Position numbers and translations under genes: made by a program
Shown here: piece after piece, positions 17,837 through 26,661 of the stretch
Position numbering within the stretch: position 1 is the first letter of the stretch
Layout of the letters: every line of letters starts with the position of its first letter
DNA from: Beijerinckiaceae bacterium
Lineage (GTDB): Bacteria > Pseudomonadota > Alphaproteobacteria > Rhizobiales > Beijerinckiaceae
NCBI GenBank assembly: GCA_947453205.1
Contig: CANGFT010000001.1
Span: 124,001-188,000 of the forward strand
DNA: 64,000 nucleotides
Direction of reading: 5' to 3'
Notes under the pieces: generated by a model
The model's input: the letters and a program-made list of their open reading frames with translations, nothing else
Databases searched by the model: none
Told to the model about the DNA's origin: nothing

Positions 17837-18304
17837 ATGTACGAATTTTTCAAGGCGCTCCATATCTTCGGATTGATCTTGATGGCGGGGAACGTCACCG
17901 TCACCGCCTTCTGGAAGGTGTTTGCTGATCGCACGTGCAAGACGCAGATCATTGGCTTTGCGCAGTGGCTGGTCACGGTCACCGACTTCACATTCACCCT
18001 GACCGGCGGCTTTCTGATGGTGATCGGGGGCTATGGCGCCGCGCTGGTGGGCGGCATACCGCTGTTCGAGACGCCCTGGCTGGTGCTCGGCCAGCTCATG
18101 CTGCTTGTGTCAGGCGGCATCTGGCTGCTTATTCTCGTTCCGATCCAGATCAGGCAGGCCCGTTATGCGCGCGATTTCGCAATCATCGGCGACGTGCCGG
18201 AAATCTACAAAAGAGACAGCCGCACCTGGCTGGTCTGGGGACTGATTTCGACCGTGCCGCTGACGCTGGGCATGTATTCCATGGTGTTCAAGCCCTACTT
18301 CTAG
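17837..18304 (+). CDS. DUF2269-like integral membrane protein
   Basis: 155 residues from ATG MYEFFKALHIFGLIL; a GTG at 17759 with GGGAG in front would add 26 residues rich in basic and Trp residues. Four hydrophobic helices are evident (residues ~5-25, ~48-72, ~80-102, ~132-150), with conserved-looking ALHIFGLILMAGN at the start, the pattern of DUF2269 membrane proteins. Function unknown. It lies between the NmrA-like gene and crtC, 129 nt before crtC on the same strand. No PpsR box is seen in front of it. Confidence 0.7.
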   Translation: MYEFFKALHIFGLILMAGNVTVTAFWKVFADRTCKTQIIGFAQWLVTVTDFTFTLTGGFLMVIGGYGAALVGGIPLFETPWLVLGQLMLLVSGGIWLLILVPIQIRQARYARDFAIIGDVPEIYKRDSRTWLVWGLISTVPLTLGMYSMVFKPYF

Positions 18305-18433
18305 GACATGCGATGCAAAGATCGGCGCGGCGACCATGTGAGCAGTTCGTCTTTCGCCTCAGCGCAGGCCTGTCAGCCCCTTTGATGGCGCCCTCCACCA
18401 CACATAACCTTTCACACCCCTGGAGATGGCGTC

Positions 18434-19426
18434 ATGTCAGGAGATGAATCGCCACCCACATGTGACGGGACGCCGGACGCATCGACGCCAGTTCCCGGGC
18501 CTCGGTTCGATGCGCCGGTGGTGCGCGGCGGCTACAGTTGGTGGTACGTCGATGCGCTTAGCGACGACGGCAAAAATGGCATCACGATCATCGCGCTGAT
18601 CGGCAGCGTGTTTTCGCCCTACTATGCGGCGATGCGGCGTCGCCCCGGCGGCGGCGATCCGCTGCACCATGTTTCGTTGAACGTCGCGATCTATGGCGAG
18701 GGCAAGCGCTGGTGCATGACCGAACGGGGCCGGGATTCGCTGCGGCGCGACAAGACATGGCTGCAGATCGGCCCCAGCTCGCTCGAGTGGGATGGCGAGA
18801 GCCTCATCATCCGCATCGACGAGATCACGGCGCCCTTACCCAGACGCATCCGCGGCGAAGTTCGGGTGCGCCCGACGGCGGTGCTCGGGCGATCCTATCC
18901 GCTCGATCCTGCCGGCCGTCACCATTGGGCGCCGCTCGCCCCTTGCGCGCGCGTGGAGGTTAATCTGAACCGCCCGTCGCTGCGCTGGTCGGGCCATGGC
19001 TATCTCGATTCGAACCGTGGAGACGAGCCGCTGGAAGCGACCTTCCGGCGTTGGGACTGGTCGCGCACGGCGCTGAAGAACGGCGCCGCTGTGCTCTATG
19101 ATGTGACCCGCCGTGATGGCGCAGGCCCCGTGCTCGGCCTGCGCTTCGATCCCGCTGGCCGCGTCGAACCATTCGAGGCGCCGCCGCGGGTGAAGCTGCC
19201 AAGCACCCTTTGGCGCGTCGAGCGCGAAACCAGGGTCGATCCGCACAGCAGCGCGCGCGTCGTTGCGACGCTGGAAGACACGCCATTTTACGCGCGGTCG
19301 GTGCTGGAGACCAACCTCTTTGGCGAAACGGCGACCGCCATGCACGAGAGCCTGTGCCTGGACCGCTTCAACTCCCGTTGGGTGCAGACGCTGCTTCCGT
19401 TCCGGATTCCGCGAGCCTTGCGCTGA
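18434..19426 (+). CDS. crtC: carotenoid 1,2-hydratase (hydroxyneurosporene synthase)
   Basis: 330 residues with the CrtC/lipocalin-like pattern: FDAPVVRGGYSWWYVDALSDDG at the N-terminus, GSVFSPYY, HHVSLNVAIYG, and the C-terminal half GYLDSNRGDEPLE, RWDWSRT, ARSVLETNLFG. It adds water across the terminal double bond of neurosporene, lycopene or rhodopin-type carotenoids, the first step after CrtI in the spirilloxanthin series. The start MSGDE has a CTGGAG site 8 nt upstream. No PpsR box is visible in the 129-nt leader. Confidence 0.9.
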   Translation: MSGDESPPTCDGTPDASTPVPGPRFDAPVVRGGYSWWYVDALSDDGKNGITIIALIGSVFSPYYAAMRRRPGGGDPLHHVSLNVAIYGEGKRWCMTERGRDSLRRDKTWLQIGPSSLEWDGESLIIRIDEITAPLPRRIRGEVRVRPTAVLGRSYPLDPAGRHHWAPLAPCARVEVNLNRPSLRWSGHGYLDSNRGDEPLEATFRRWDWSRTALKNGAAVLYDVTRRDGAGPVLGLRFDPAGRVEPFEAPPRVKLPSTLWRVERETRVDPHSSARVVATLEDTPFYARSVLETNLFGETATAMHESLCLDRFNSRWVQTLLPFRIPRALR

Positions 19427-19504
19427 ATAAAGCGGGACTTGTGGGAGCTGTCGTCTTTGCATCATCACGGCTCCCGGTGACTGACAGGATAGAAGGGGCG
19501 GACC

Positions 19505-19810
19505 ATGGATGAATTGTTGGCAGGCGGGCGCGCCATCGAGTTGGTCCTGTCCCTGATCGTCGCGGAGGCGATCGTGCTGATGGTGCTTTGGCGGATGCGC
19601 CTCTGCCCCTTGCCGCCGCGCGCCACCCTGCTGATTCTGGCCCCCGGCACCTCGCTGCTGCTGGCCGCGCTCGCCGCCCTCTCCGGCGCCTCCTGGATGT
19701 CTGTGTCGTCGCTCTTCTTCGTCGCATTGGTCATCCACCTGATCGACCTGCGGCAACGCTGGCGCGAACGGGCGCGCCTCGACGCATCGCCCGATCCAGA
19801 GGTCAATTAG
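19505..19810 (+). CDS. small three-helix membrane protein, paralogue of 39168-39557
   Basis: 101 residues with helices at ~12-30, ~40-60 and ~65-82. It ends in HLIDLRQRWRERAR. It shares layout and spaced residues (I-E-L-V-L-x-L-I-x-x-E-A near residues 11-22; FFVALVIHLIDLRQRW) with the protein encoded at 39168-39557, whose equivalent reads [15 protein letters not shown]. No known domain was recognised. GAAGGGGCGGACC precedes the ATG. It follows crtC by 78 nt on the same strand, so it may be co-transcribed. Confidence 0.65.
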   Translation: MDELLAGGRAIELVLSLIVAEAIVLMVLWRMRLCPLPPRATLLILAPGTSLLLAALAALSGASWMSVSSLFFVALVIHLIDLRQRWRERARLDASPDPEVN

Positions 19811-19967
19811 TTCGCGCGCCGCCCGGGTTTGTCTGATCTAAACCGCCCCTGCGAGAGAGCAGGGCATGATGAATGCGCCGCGCAGGCGCAGGCCCGTCAG
19901 GTCGGCGCCTCAACTTGCCCCGTCATTTGGGTCCGTCTATTGTTTTGGTGTTGGAGCGCAAAGAACG

Positions 19968-20894
19968 ATGGGCTGGACAAGAGCCGACATTCCCTCGCAA
20001 AGAGGCCGACTGGCCGTCGTCACCGGGGCGACCGGAGGGCTTGGTTACGAGACGGCGCTGGCGCTGGCGGCTGCGGGTGCCGAGGTCGTGCTGGCGGGCC
20101 GCAATGAGGCCAAGGGCGCAAACGCTTTGGATCGGCTGCGCGCCGCCCATCCCGGCGCCTCGGTTCGTTTCGAGCGGCTCGACCTTGCTTCGCTCGCCTC
20201 GGTCGCCGCTTTTGCGCAGACGATGCTCGCCGCGGGGCGCAGCATCGATCTGCTGGTCAACAATGCCGGCGTCATGGCGCTGCCCGAGCGACATGAGACA
20301 GCCGACGGCTTCGAACTGCATTTCGCCACCAACTATCTCGGCCATTTCGCTCTGACGGCGCGGCTGCTGCCCTTGCTGCGGCGCGGCGGCTCGGCGCGCC
20401 TGGTCAATGTCAGCAGTCTGGCTGCAGATCTGAAGTCGATCGATCTGGTTGATCTGCAGTCGCAACGCTCCTATGTCCCATTCCGGACCTATGGCATGAC
20501 GAAGCTGGCGATGCTGATGTTCGCACTTGAATTTCAGCGCCGCAGCGAGGTCGCGGGCTGGGGCGTGGAGGGGCTGGCCGCGCATCCGGGCTTCGCCCGC
20601 ACCGACATCATCAGCAACGGGCCCGCCTCTTCGGGCTTGCGAGGCGCGCTATGGCGGATGTCGAAGTCGTTCCTGCTTCCGATGAGCCCGCCGGCCGGCC
20701 CGGCGGCGCTGCCGATCCTGCTCGCCGCGACTTCGCCTGATGCGAAAGGCGGCGGCTATTATGGGCCGGGCTGGGTTCTCGAAGTCATTGGTCCGCCGGG
20801 CCCGGCCAAGCTGCCCAAGCGGGCGCTTGACCGCACAGCCGCCAGCCATCTTTGGGAGGCGTCGGAACGGCTGGCCGGGGTCAGCTTCGCGTGA
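19968..20894 (+). CDS. short-chain dehydrogenase/reductase (light-dependent-POR/retinol-dehydrogenase-like)
   Basis: 308 residues from MGWTRADIP. It is a classical SDR with an NAD(P)-binding motif [13 protein letters not shown] (residues ~15-27), NNAGVM, NVSSLAA and the catalytic YGMTKLA (Y-x-x-x-K). The C-terminal region [16 protein letters not shown] resembles the retinol-dehydrogenase/POR-like SDR group. The frame stays open upstream to 19866, but the sequence there is not SDR-like. It overlaps nothing and precedes a glycosyltransferase by 10 nt. A role in modifying a carotenoid or lipid is possible but unproven. Confidence 0.75.
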   Translation: MGWTRADIPSQRGRLAVVTGATGGLGYETALALAAAGAEVVLAGRNEAKGANALDRLRAAHPGASVRFERLDLASLASVAAFAQTMLAAGRSIDLLVNNAGVMALPERHETADGFELHFATNYLGHFALTARLLPLLRRGGSARLVNVSSLAADLKSIDLVDLQSQRSYVPFRTYGMTKLAMLMFALEFQRRSEVAGWGVEGLAAHPGFARTDIISNGPASSGLRGALWRMSKSFLLPMSPPAGPAALPILLAATSPDAKGGGYYGPGWVLEVIGPPGPAKLPKRALDRTAASHLWEASERLAGVSFA

Positions 20895-20904
20895 GGCGCG
20901 GGTG

Positions 20905-22083
20905 ATGGTCGGCCAGGCTCCTGCCCGGATTCTGATCGTCTCCGACGCCTGGACGCCACAGGTGAACGGCGTGGTCCGCACGCTCACCGCCGTCACCGCC
21001 GAACTGCGCGCGATGGGCCACACCGTCGAAGTGATCGGTCCCGACCGATTCCCGACCATACCCTGTCCGACCTATCCGGAGATCAGGCTGGCGGTGCTGC
21101 CGGGGCGCCCACTGGTCGGCCTCATCGAGGCCTTCAGGCCCGACGCCCTTCACATCGCCACGGAAGGACCGCTGGGCCTTGCGGCGCGTGCCTGGGCATG
21201 TCGCCGCGGCCTGCATTTCACCACCGCCTACCACACGCGCTTCCCCGAATATCTTGCTGCGCGTCTGGGACTGTTGGGACGCAGCGGGGTCATGGGGGCG
21301 ATGGTCCGCCGCTTTCTGAAATGGTTTCACGCCCCCAGCCAGGGCGTGATGGTGGCGACCCAAAGCATGCGGGACGAGCTTGCCATGCGCGGATTTTCCC
21401 GGCTGCGGGCGTGGCCGCGCGGGGTGGACCTGTCGCTTTTCGACCCCGGGCTGCGTCAGGAGGCGCCCGATTTCACCGAACTGCCACGGCCGCTCTTCAC
21501 CTATGTCGGCCGCGTCGTCGTGGAGAAGAACATAGGCGCATTCCTCGACCTCGACCTGCCGGGGACGAAGCTGGTGGTCGGCGGCGGCCCGCAGTTGCGC
21601 GCGCTGGAGCGCGCCTATCCGAAAGTCCGCTTCGTCGGCCCAAGGCATGGGCGCGAACTCGCGCGGGCCTTCGCCAGCGCCGACGTTCTGGTGTTTCCGA
21701 GCCTGACGGATACTTTCGGCCTTGTGGTGATCGAGGCTCTGGCGAGCGGCGCCCCGGTGGCGGCTTTTCCGGTGACGGGTCCGCGCGACATCCTCAGGGG
21801 CGTCGACGGCGTCGTGGGCGTGACGGACGCTGACCTGCGCGTGGCGTGCATGCGGGCCTTGATGCTTGATCGCGCGGCCTGCCGGACCCATGCCGAGGCG
21901 TTCACCTGGCGGGCCAGCGCTGAGGCCTTCCTCGACAATCTGGCGCCGATCTATGGCGTGGAGGGCGGGGTCAAAGCCGGGGCCAGATTGAGGTCCGCCA
22001 TCACGCTCAGCGCCGCCTGCCGACCCGACAAGGCGGCCATCGGCACACCCGGGCCCGGATGCACGCCCCCGCCCGCCAGATAG
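20905..22083 (+). CDS. GT4-family glycosyltransferase
   Basis: 392 residues from MVGQAPARILIVSDAWTPQ. GT-B fold: N-terminal ILIVSDAWTPQVNGVVRTL, YHTRFPEYL, then C-terminal PLFTYVGRVVVEKN, PSLTDTFGLVVIEALASGAPVAA (donor-binding E-x7-E region). This resembles MgtA/SqdX-type enzymes that add mannose, glucose or sulfoquinovose to lipids. Its place next to crtC and crtD makes a carotenoid-glycosylating role, as needed for rhodopin glucoside, conceivable, but lipid acceptors are equally likely. Its last 133 nt overlap the 3' end of crtD on the other strand. Confidence 0.75.
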   Translation: MVGQAPARILIVSDAWTPQVNGVVRTLTAVTAELRAMGHTVEVIGPDRFPTIPCPTYPEIRLAVLPGRPLVGLIEAFRPDALHIATEGPLGLAARAWACRRGLHFTTAYHTRFPEYLAARLGLLGRSGVMGAMVRRFLKWFHAPSQGVMVATQSMRDELAMRGFSRLRAWPRGVDLSLFDPGLRQEAPDFTELPRPLFTYVGRVVVEKNIGAFLDLDLPGTKLVVGGGPQLRALERAYPKVRFVGPRHGRELARAFASADVLVFPSLTDTFGLVVIEALASGAPVAAFPVTGPRDILRGVDGVVGVTDADLRVACMRALMLDRAACRTHAEAFTWRASAEAFLDNLAPIYGVEGGVKAGARLRSAITLSAACRPDKAAIGTPGPGCTPPPAR

Positions 22084-23480
22084 AGCCCCGGCAGACGGCT
22101 TCGTGCGCCAGGACGCGTGAAGGAGGCTATCCAGCCATGCTGCGCCGGACCATAGAGCGCTCCGCCTGAGGCTGGAAACATCCGGGCGAAATCCGCGGGC
22201 GTCGTGACCACGCGCGCGCCCTCCAGCGGGGTCACTTTCAATCCGCAGCGCTCGAGATGGCGGAATGTCGCCTCTTCGCATGACTGGAGGTCGGACGGCT
22301 TGAGTGGGGCGCCATCGCCATTTGCGGGCGCGTTGATGAGACATAACAGGCGTTCGTTTTGCGGCTCCGCGCCCTGCGCCGGCGCATGGTCGCCGCGATC
22401 CTGCGCGCAGACATAGACGGTGGGCGCACGCGGGGTGCGTCCATGGATGAGGATGTCATCGAATTCGGCGCGGTAGGCGTCCGAGAAAAAGACATTATGG
22501 CGCAGCAGGGGAAAGCCCTCCGCCTTGCCCTGCAGGGACCAGGTGACCGCCGAGAGGAAGCGCGCCTTGGACGGCGGCATTGAGACGGCGCCGGTGACGT
22601 CGGGGCCTAACAAGCCCGCGCCCAAAGCCGTCACATCGCCATTCATGATGACGGCGTCGGCGGCCAGCCGCTCGCCCGTGCTCAGCTCCACGCCGCAAGC
22701 CCGCCCGCCCTCGACGAGGATGCGCGCAGCGTGGCGCTGATAGAGATAGGTTGCGCCGAAACGCTCGCCCATGGCGGCGAGTCCCTCGGCCAGCCGCTGC
22801 ATGCCCCCCTCGATCAGCCAGACCCCCTCGCGCTCTACATGGGCCACGAGCATGAGGGTGGCGGGCGCCGCATAGGGGGAGGAGCCGCAATAGGTGGCGT
22901 AGCGGGCGAAGAGCTGGCGCAGGCGCGGATCGCGGAAGGACTGCGCCAAGGCCCCCGCCAGCGTCGAATAGGGTGACAGCCGCATCAGCTCGCCAAGGCG
23001 CGACAGGCCGATCCGGCGCGACAGTTGAAGCAGATTGGGCCGGGAGGCGCGGATAAAGCTGTCCTTGAGCGTCGCATAAATGCCCTGCGCCCGCGCGGCG
23101 AAGGCGCGAAAGGCCTGGGCGTCCTGCGCGCCCGAAAAGGCTTCGATGGCGGCGACGCTTTGGTCGAGATCGGCGAAAAGGTCGAGCCGCGCGCCATCGC
23201 TCCAGCCGTGGCGGGCGAGGGTTTGGGCTGGCAGACATCTGATGTGATCGTCGAGGGACAGGCCCACATCGGCGGCAAGTTCGTCAAAAACCCAGCGCAT
23301 GGTGAAGACCGTGGGGCCGGAGTCGATGGGGACGCCGCCCGCCATGACTTCGCGCATCTTGCCGCCCGGATCTGGAGCCGATTCCACGACCGTGACCTTG
23401 ACGCCCGCCGCGGCCAGACGCAGCGCGGCCGACAGCCCTCCCACGCCTGCCCCTATGATCACAACATGGCGCATGCGCAT
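21951..23480 (-). CDS. crtD: methoxyneurosporene dehydrogenase / carotenoid 3,4-desaturase
   Basis: 509 residues from MRMRHVVIIGAGVGGLSAALRLAAAG, preceded by GGTGGAGG with 8 nt spacing; the frame is open 20 codons further upstream but that part crosses a PpsR box. FAD-binding motif GAGVGGLSA, ESAPDPGGKM, and C-terminal GGGVHPGPGVPMAALSG identify a CrtI-family desaturase; the GGGVHPG-x-GVPM ending is typical of CrtD. It introduces the C3-C4 double bond in 1-hydroxy carotenoids. Divergent from crtE through a shared PpsR palindrome. Its 3' end overlaps the glycosyltransferase by 133 nt. Confidence 0.9.
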   Translation of the reverse strand: MRMRHVVIIGAGVGGLSAALRLAAAGVKVTVVESAPDPGGKMREVMAGGVPIDSGPTVFTMRWVFDELAADVGLSLDDHIRCLPAQTLARHGWSDGARLDLFADLDQSVAAIEAFSGAQDAQAFRAFAARAQGIYATLKDSFIRASRPNLLQLSRRIGLSRLGELMRLSPYSTLAGALAQSFRDPRLRQLFARYATYCGSSPYAAPATLMLVAHVEREGVWLIEGGMQRLAEGLAAMGERFGATYLYQRHAARILVEGGRACGVELSTGERLAADAVIMNGDVTALGAGLLGPDVTGAVSMPPSKARFLSAVTWSLQGKAEGFPLLRHNVFFSDAYRAEFDDILIHGRTPRAPTVYVCAQDRGDHAPAQGAEPQNERLLCLINAPANGDGAPLKPSDLQSCEEATFRHLERCGLKVTPLEGARVVTTPADFARMFPASGGALYGPAQHGWIASFTRPGARSRLPGLYLAGGGVHPGPGVPMAALSGRQAALSVMADLNLAPALTPPSTP

Positions 23481-23521
23481 GCGGTCGCCTCCACCAGAAA
23501 AATGCGCGGGGCCCTCTTGCG

Positions 23522-23539
23522 TGTCAATATAAATTGACA
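23522..23539. promoter_or_regulatory. PpsR/CrtJ box between crtD and crtE
   Basis: TGTCAATATAAATTGACA is an exact TGTCA-N8-TGACA palindrome (TGT-N12-ACA), the best-conserved form in the window. It sits in the 101-nt gap between the divergent crtD (start 23480) and crtE (start 23582) genes. Its right arm contains a perfect -35 hexamer TTGACA (23534-23539) oriented towards crtE; the matching -10 is weak. Repression of both genes by PpsR is the likely outcome. Confidence 0.8.
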
Positions 23540-23581
23540 TTACATTTGGCTACCAAAGATGACGAATGATGGGGTAGGACC

Positions 23582-24451
23582 ATGCAGATCGCAGACCGCA
23601 TCGAGCAAGCCCTCGCAGAGGCCGTCGCATCCGCGCAGGGCGCAGGCGCGCCGCCGCTTCTGGCCTCCGCCATCCATTATGCCGTTTTCCCAAGTGGGCA
23701 TCGCATCCGCCCTCAGCTCTGCCTGGCGGTGGCTCTGGCGTGCGGCGACCCGGACCCGGCGGCGGCGGATGCTGCTGCAGCCGCCATCGAACTCCTGCAC
23801 TGCGCCTCGCTCGTCCATGACGATCTCCCCTGTTTCGACGATGCCGACATGCGGCGCGGAAAGCCTTCCGTTCATGTGCAATATGGGGAGCCGCTTGCGG
23901 TTCTGACCGGCGACGCCCTGATCGTTCAGGCCTTCGAGATCCTTGCCAGGGGCGCCGCGAAGTCGCCCCATAGGCTGGCCAGCCTTTTGACCATCATCGC
24001 CCAGTCCGTCGGCTCGCCCAATGGCATTGTGGCGGGGCAGGCCTGGGAATGCGAGGCTGCGGTCTCCCTCAGCGATTACCAGCGCGCCAAGACCGGCGCC
24101 CTCTTTGTCGCCGCCACAGCGGCCGGGGCGGAGGCGGCGGGCCATGATTCCGCGATCTGGCGCACCCTGGGCGCGAAGCTTGGCGAGGCCTATCAGGTCG
24201 CGGACGATCTGCGCGACGTGCTTTGCAACGCCGCCGAACTGGGCAAGCCCATCGGCCAGGACGCCGTCCGCAAGCGTCCCAATGCGGCCGCGCAACTGGG
24301 CGTCGGCGGCGCCAAGGCCCGGCTCGAGGAGTTGATGAAGGCGGCGATCGAGTCGATTCCCGATTGTCCCGGCCAGACCCAGCTGCGCAAGCTCATCAAG
24401 GACCAGACCAGCCAGTTCTTCCCGAAGGAGCTCGCCCTCGTGGCGGCCTGA
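23582..24451 (+). CDS. crtE: geranylgeranyl diphosphate synthase
   Basis: 289 residues. First aspartate-rich motif DDLPCFDDADMRRG at residues ~80-93 and second motif YQVADDLRDV near residue 205, as in bacterial GGPP/farnesyl synthases; GRGAAK and GQAWECE regions also match. It supplies C20 diphosphate for both carotenoids (with CrtB) and the phytyl tail of bacteriochlorophyll (with BchP). The start has GGGGTAGGA upstream. It is followed by crtF after 9 nt, so transcription probably continues into the crtF-bch-puf superoperon. Confidence 0.93.
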   Translation: MQIADRIEQALAEAVASAQGAGAPPLLASAIHYAVFPSGHRIRPQLCLAVALACGDPDPAAADAAAAAIELLHCASLVHDDLPCFDDADMRRGKPSVHVQYGEPLAVLTGDALIVQAFEILARGAAKSPHRLASLLTIIAQSVGSPNGIVAGQAWECEAAVSLSDYQRAKTGALFVAATAAGAEAAGHDSAIWRTLGAKLGEAYQVADDLRDVLCNAAELGKPIGQDAVRKRPNAAAQLGVGGAKARLEELMKAAIESIPDCPGQTQLRKLIKDQTSQFFPKELALVAA

Positions 24452-24460
24452 GGCCGCGCC

Positions 24461-25627
24461 GTGACGGCGCAGGCCCCCGTGCGTCCCGTCATGGCGGACA
24501 CCACCTCCAAATGGCGCGACAGCCTGATCGGGCTGCGCAACCGGGTGATCAGCAGCCCCCGTTTCCAGCGCTGGGCGGCGGGCTCGCCACTCACGCGCTA
24601 CATCGCCCGGCGCCGCTCGCGCGCCCTTTTCGACCTCTGCGCCGGCTTCGTCTATTCGCAGGTTCTCGCCGCCTTCGTGCAGCTTCGGTTCTGCGATCAT
24701 CTGGCCGATGGCCCGCGCTCGGTGGAGGCCCTCGCCCGCCTGACGGAGCTGACCCCCGAAGCCGCAAGCCGGCTGCTGCGCGCGGCCGCCTCCCTGGGGC
24801 TGGTGCGCCCCATGCCGGGCGGGCGCTATGCGCTGGATGATCTTGGCGCCTCCATGATCGGCAATCCCTCCGTCGCGGCCTTCATCGCCCATCACGAATT
24901 GCTCTATGACGATCTGCGCGATCCCGTGGCGTTGCTGCGCGGACAGACGCAGACGCGGCTTTCCCAATTCTGGCCCTATGCGGGCGACCGGCCCGAGTCT
25001 CCTGCAAGCGGGCATGCGCAGCCCGAGGGCTATGAGGGCTATAGCGCTCTGATGGCGAAATCCCAGGCTCTGGTGGCGCAGGACATTCTCGACGCCTGGC
25101 CCATGGCGCGCCATCGCCGCCTTCTGGATGTCGGGGGCGGGGAGGGGGTCTTTCTGGCGGAGGCCGCGATTCGCCACCCTGACCTTGAATTGCAGCTTTT
25201 CGACCTCCCGCCGGTGGCCGAGTTGGCGCGGGAGGCTCTGGAGCGCCGGGGCCTCGGCGGCCGCATCGCGTGCGTCGGCGGCAGCTTTTTGCGCGATCCC
25301 CTGCCTACCGGCGCCGACATCATCAGCCTCGTGCGCATCGTCCACGATCATGACGACGAATCTGTGCTCGCCCTGTTGCGCGCCGTCCATGCGGCGCTGC
25401 CTGCGGGCGGCACGCTGCTGATCGCCGAGCCCATGGCGGGCACGCCGGGCGCCGAACCCATCGGGGACGCTTATTTCGGCTTCTATCTGCTGGCCATGGG
25501 CAGAGGCCGTGCGCGCCGTCCCGATGAGTTGAAACAACTACTTGGAGCGGTCGGCTTCACGCGAATGCGAAGCGTCCCCACGCGCAGGCCATTGTTCGCC
25601 TGCGTCATCGTGGCGGAGAAAATGTAA
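24461..25627 (+). CDS. crtF: hydroxyneurosporene/demethylspheroidene O-methyltransferase
   Basis: 388 residues from a GTG 9 nt after crtE; ATG 24491 (MADTTSKW) is an alternative. The N-terminal half is a winged-helix dimerisation domain (LCDHL-type FCDHLADGPRSVEALARLTELTPEAA), the C-terminal half a SAM methyltransferase with LLDVGGGEGVF (motif I) and ILIAEPM-like LLIAEPMAGTPGAEP. CrtF methylates the 1-hydroxyl of carotenoids in the spheroidene/spirilloxanthin route. The end carries an overlapping PpsR operator for bchC. Confidence 0.9.
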   Translation: MTAQAPVRPVMADTTSKWRDSLIGLRNRVISSPRFQRWAAGSPLTRYIARRRSRALFDLCAGFVYSQVLAAFVQLRFCDHLADGPRSVEALARLTELTPEAASRLLRAAASLGLVRPMPGGRYALDDLGASMIGNPSVAAFIAHHELLYDDLRDPVALLRGQTQTRLSQFWPYAGDRPESPASGHAQPEGYEGYSALMAKSQALVAQDILDAWPMARHRRLLDVGGGEGVFLAEAAIRHPDLELQLFDLPPVAELAREALERRGLGGRIACVGGSFLRDPLPTGADIISLVRIVHDHDDESVLALLRAVHAALPAGGTLLIAEPMAGTPGAEPIGDAYFGFYLLAMGRGRARRPDELKQLLGAVGFTRMRSVPTRRPLFACVIVAEKM

Positions 25628-25666
25628 ATTAGACTTGACGCACATCAATGTCGCTTTAAAATTACA
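25623..25666 (+). promoter_or_regulatory. bchC promoter with paired PpsR/CrtJ boxes
   Basis: An exact TGT-N12-ACA box TGTCGCTTTAAAATTACA lies at 25649-25666 and a one-mismatch box TGT-N12-ACG at 25623-25640; their centres are 26 nt apart. TTGACG (25635-25640) and TAAAAT (25657-25662) with 16-nt spacing form a good sigma-70 promoter, so both boxes overlap the polymerase site. The left box overlaps the last codons of crtF. This is the standard CrtJ arrangement in front of bchC in purple bacteria. Confidence 0.8.
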
Positions 25667-25710
25667 TTTGGACCAGCGCCTGCCTGTTCGCGGGTGGGGC
25701 GCTCAAGGGA

Positions 25711-26661
25711 ATGTGGATGCTGGACGCACTCGCCATCGTTCTGGAAAAACCAGAACATATCGCCCTCAACCGGCTCGCCATCTCGAGCCCGGAGCCGGAC
25801 GATGTGGTGGTGCAGACCCTTTGGAGCGGCATCAGCACGGGCACCGAGCGTCTCCTCTTCACCGGCCGCATGCCTTCGTTCCCCGGCATGGGTTATCCGC
25901 TGGTGCCGGGCTACGAGAGCGTCGGCGTCGTGACGCAGGCTGGCCCCGAATCCCATATGCGAGAGGGCGAGCGGGTCTTCGTGCCGGGCGCGCGCTGCTT
26001 TGGCGAGGTGCGCGGCCTCTTCGGCGGGGCGGCCTCGCAGCTCGTGTCGAAAGCCTCCCGCGTGATCCCCGTCCCCGAATGGGCGGATGACAAGGCGATT
26101 CTCTTCGCCCTTGCCGCCACCGCCCATCACGCCCGCGTGGGCGCCGCCGAAGGGGGCGGTGAGCTCATCATCGGCCATGGCGTTCTGGGGCGGCTCCTGG
26201 CGCGTCTGAGCGTGCTGGCGGGCGGCGAGCCGCCAACCGTCTGGGAGAAGAACCCGGCCCGCCTTGATGGCGCGCAGGGCTATCAGGTGATTTCGCCCGA
26301 CGACGATCCGCGCCGCAACTATCGCACGATCTACGATGTGAGCGGCGACTCGGAAATTCTCGACACGCTGATCCAGCGTCTCGCCCCGGGCGGCGAGGTC
26401 GTATTGGCGGGCTTTTATGAAGCCTCCCTGCATTTCAGTTTCCCCCCGGCCTTCATGCGCGAGGCGCGCTTGCGCATCGCGGCCGAATGGAAAGAGCCGG
26501 ACATCATCGCGATCAAAAGCCTCGTGGAGAGCGGCAAGCTCAGCCTTGACGGCCTCATCACCCATCGCTGGGCGGCGTCCTCTGCGCCCTCCGCCTATCC
26601 CACCGCCTTCAATGACCCTTCCTGCCTGAAAATGGTTCTCGACTGGAGCGCTTCGTCATGA
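25711..26661 (+). CDS. bchC: 3-hydroxyethyl bacteriochlorophyllide a dehydrogenase
   Basis: 316 residues of the zinc-type medium-chain dehydrogenase fold: SGISTGTERLLFTGRMPSFPGMGYPLVPGYESVG at the N-terminus, GHGVLGRLLARL for nucleotide binding, and a short C-terminus ending DWSASS. It oxidises the 3-hydroxyethyl group to the 3-acetyl group of bacteriochlorophyllide a. AAGGGA precedes ATG 25711; M3 (25717) is an alternative start. It overlaps bchX by 4 nt (ATGA). Expression is driven by the promoter at 25623-25666. Confidence 0.94.
   Translation: MWMLDALAIVLEKPEHIALNRLAISSPEPDDVVVQTLWSGISTGTERLLFTGRMPSFPGMGYPLVPGYESVGVVTQAGPESHMREGERVFVPGARCFGEVRGLFGGAASQLVSKASRVIPVPEWADDKAILFALAATAHHARVGAAEGGGELIIGHGVLGRLLARLSVLAGGEPPTVWEKNPARLDGAQGYQVISPDDDPRRNYRTIYDVSGDSEILDTLIQRLAPGGEVVLAGFYEASLHFSFPPAFMREARLRIAAEWKEPDIIAIKSLVESGKLSLDGLITHRWAASSAPSAYPTAFNDPSCLKMVLDWSASS

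Noticed and set aside
23481-23540. 20-codon extension of crtD
   Set aside because: It lies across the PpsR palindrome; ATG 23480 has a strong ribosome site and starts right before the FAD motif.
23540-25537. Open reverse-strand frame of ~665 codons opposite crtE and crtF
   Set aside because: It mirrors two well-supported genes, has no domain, and such antisense frames are expected in high-GC DNA.
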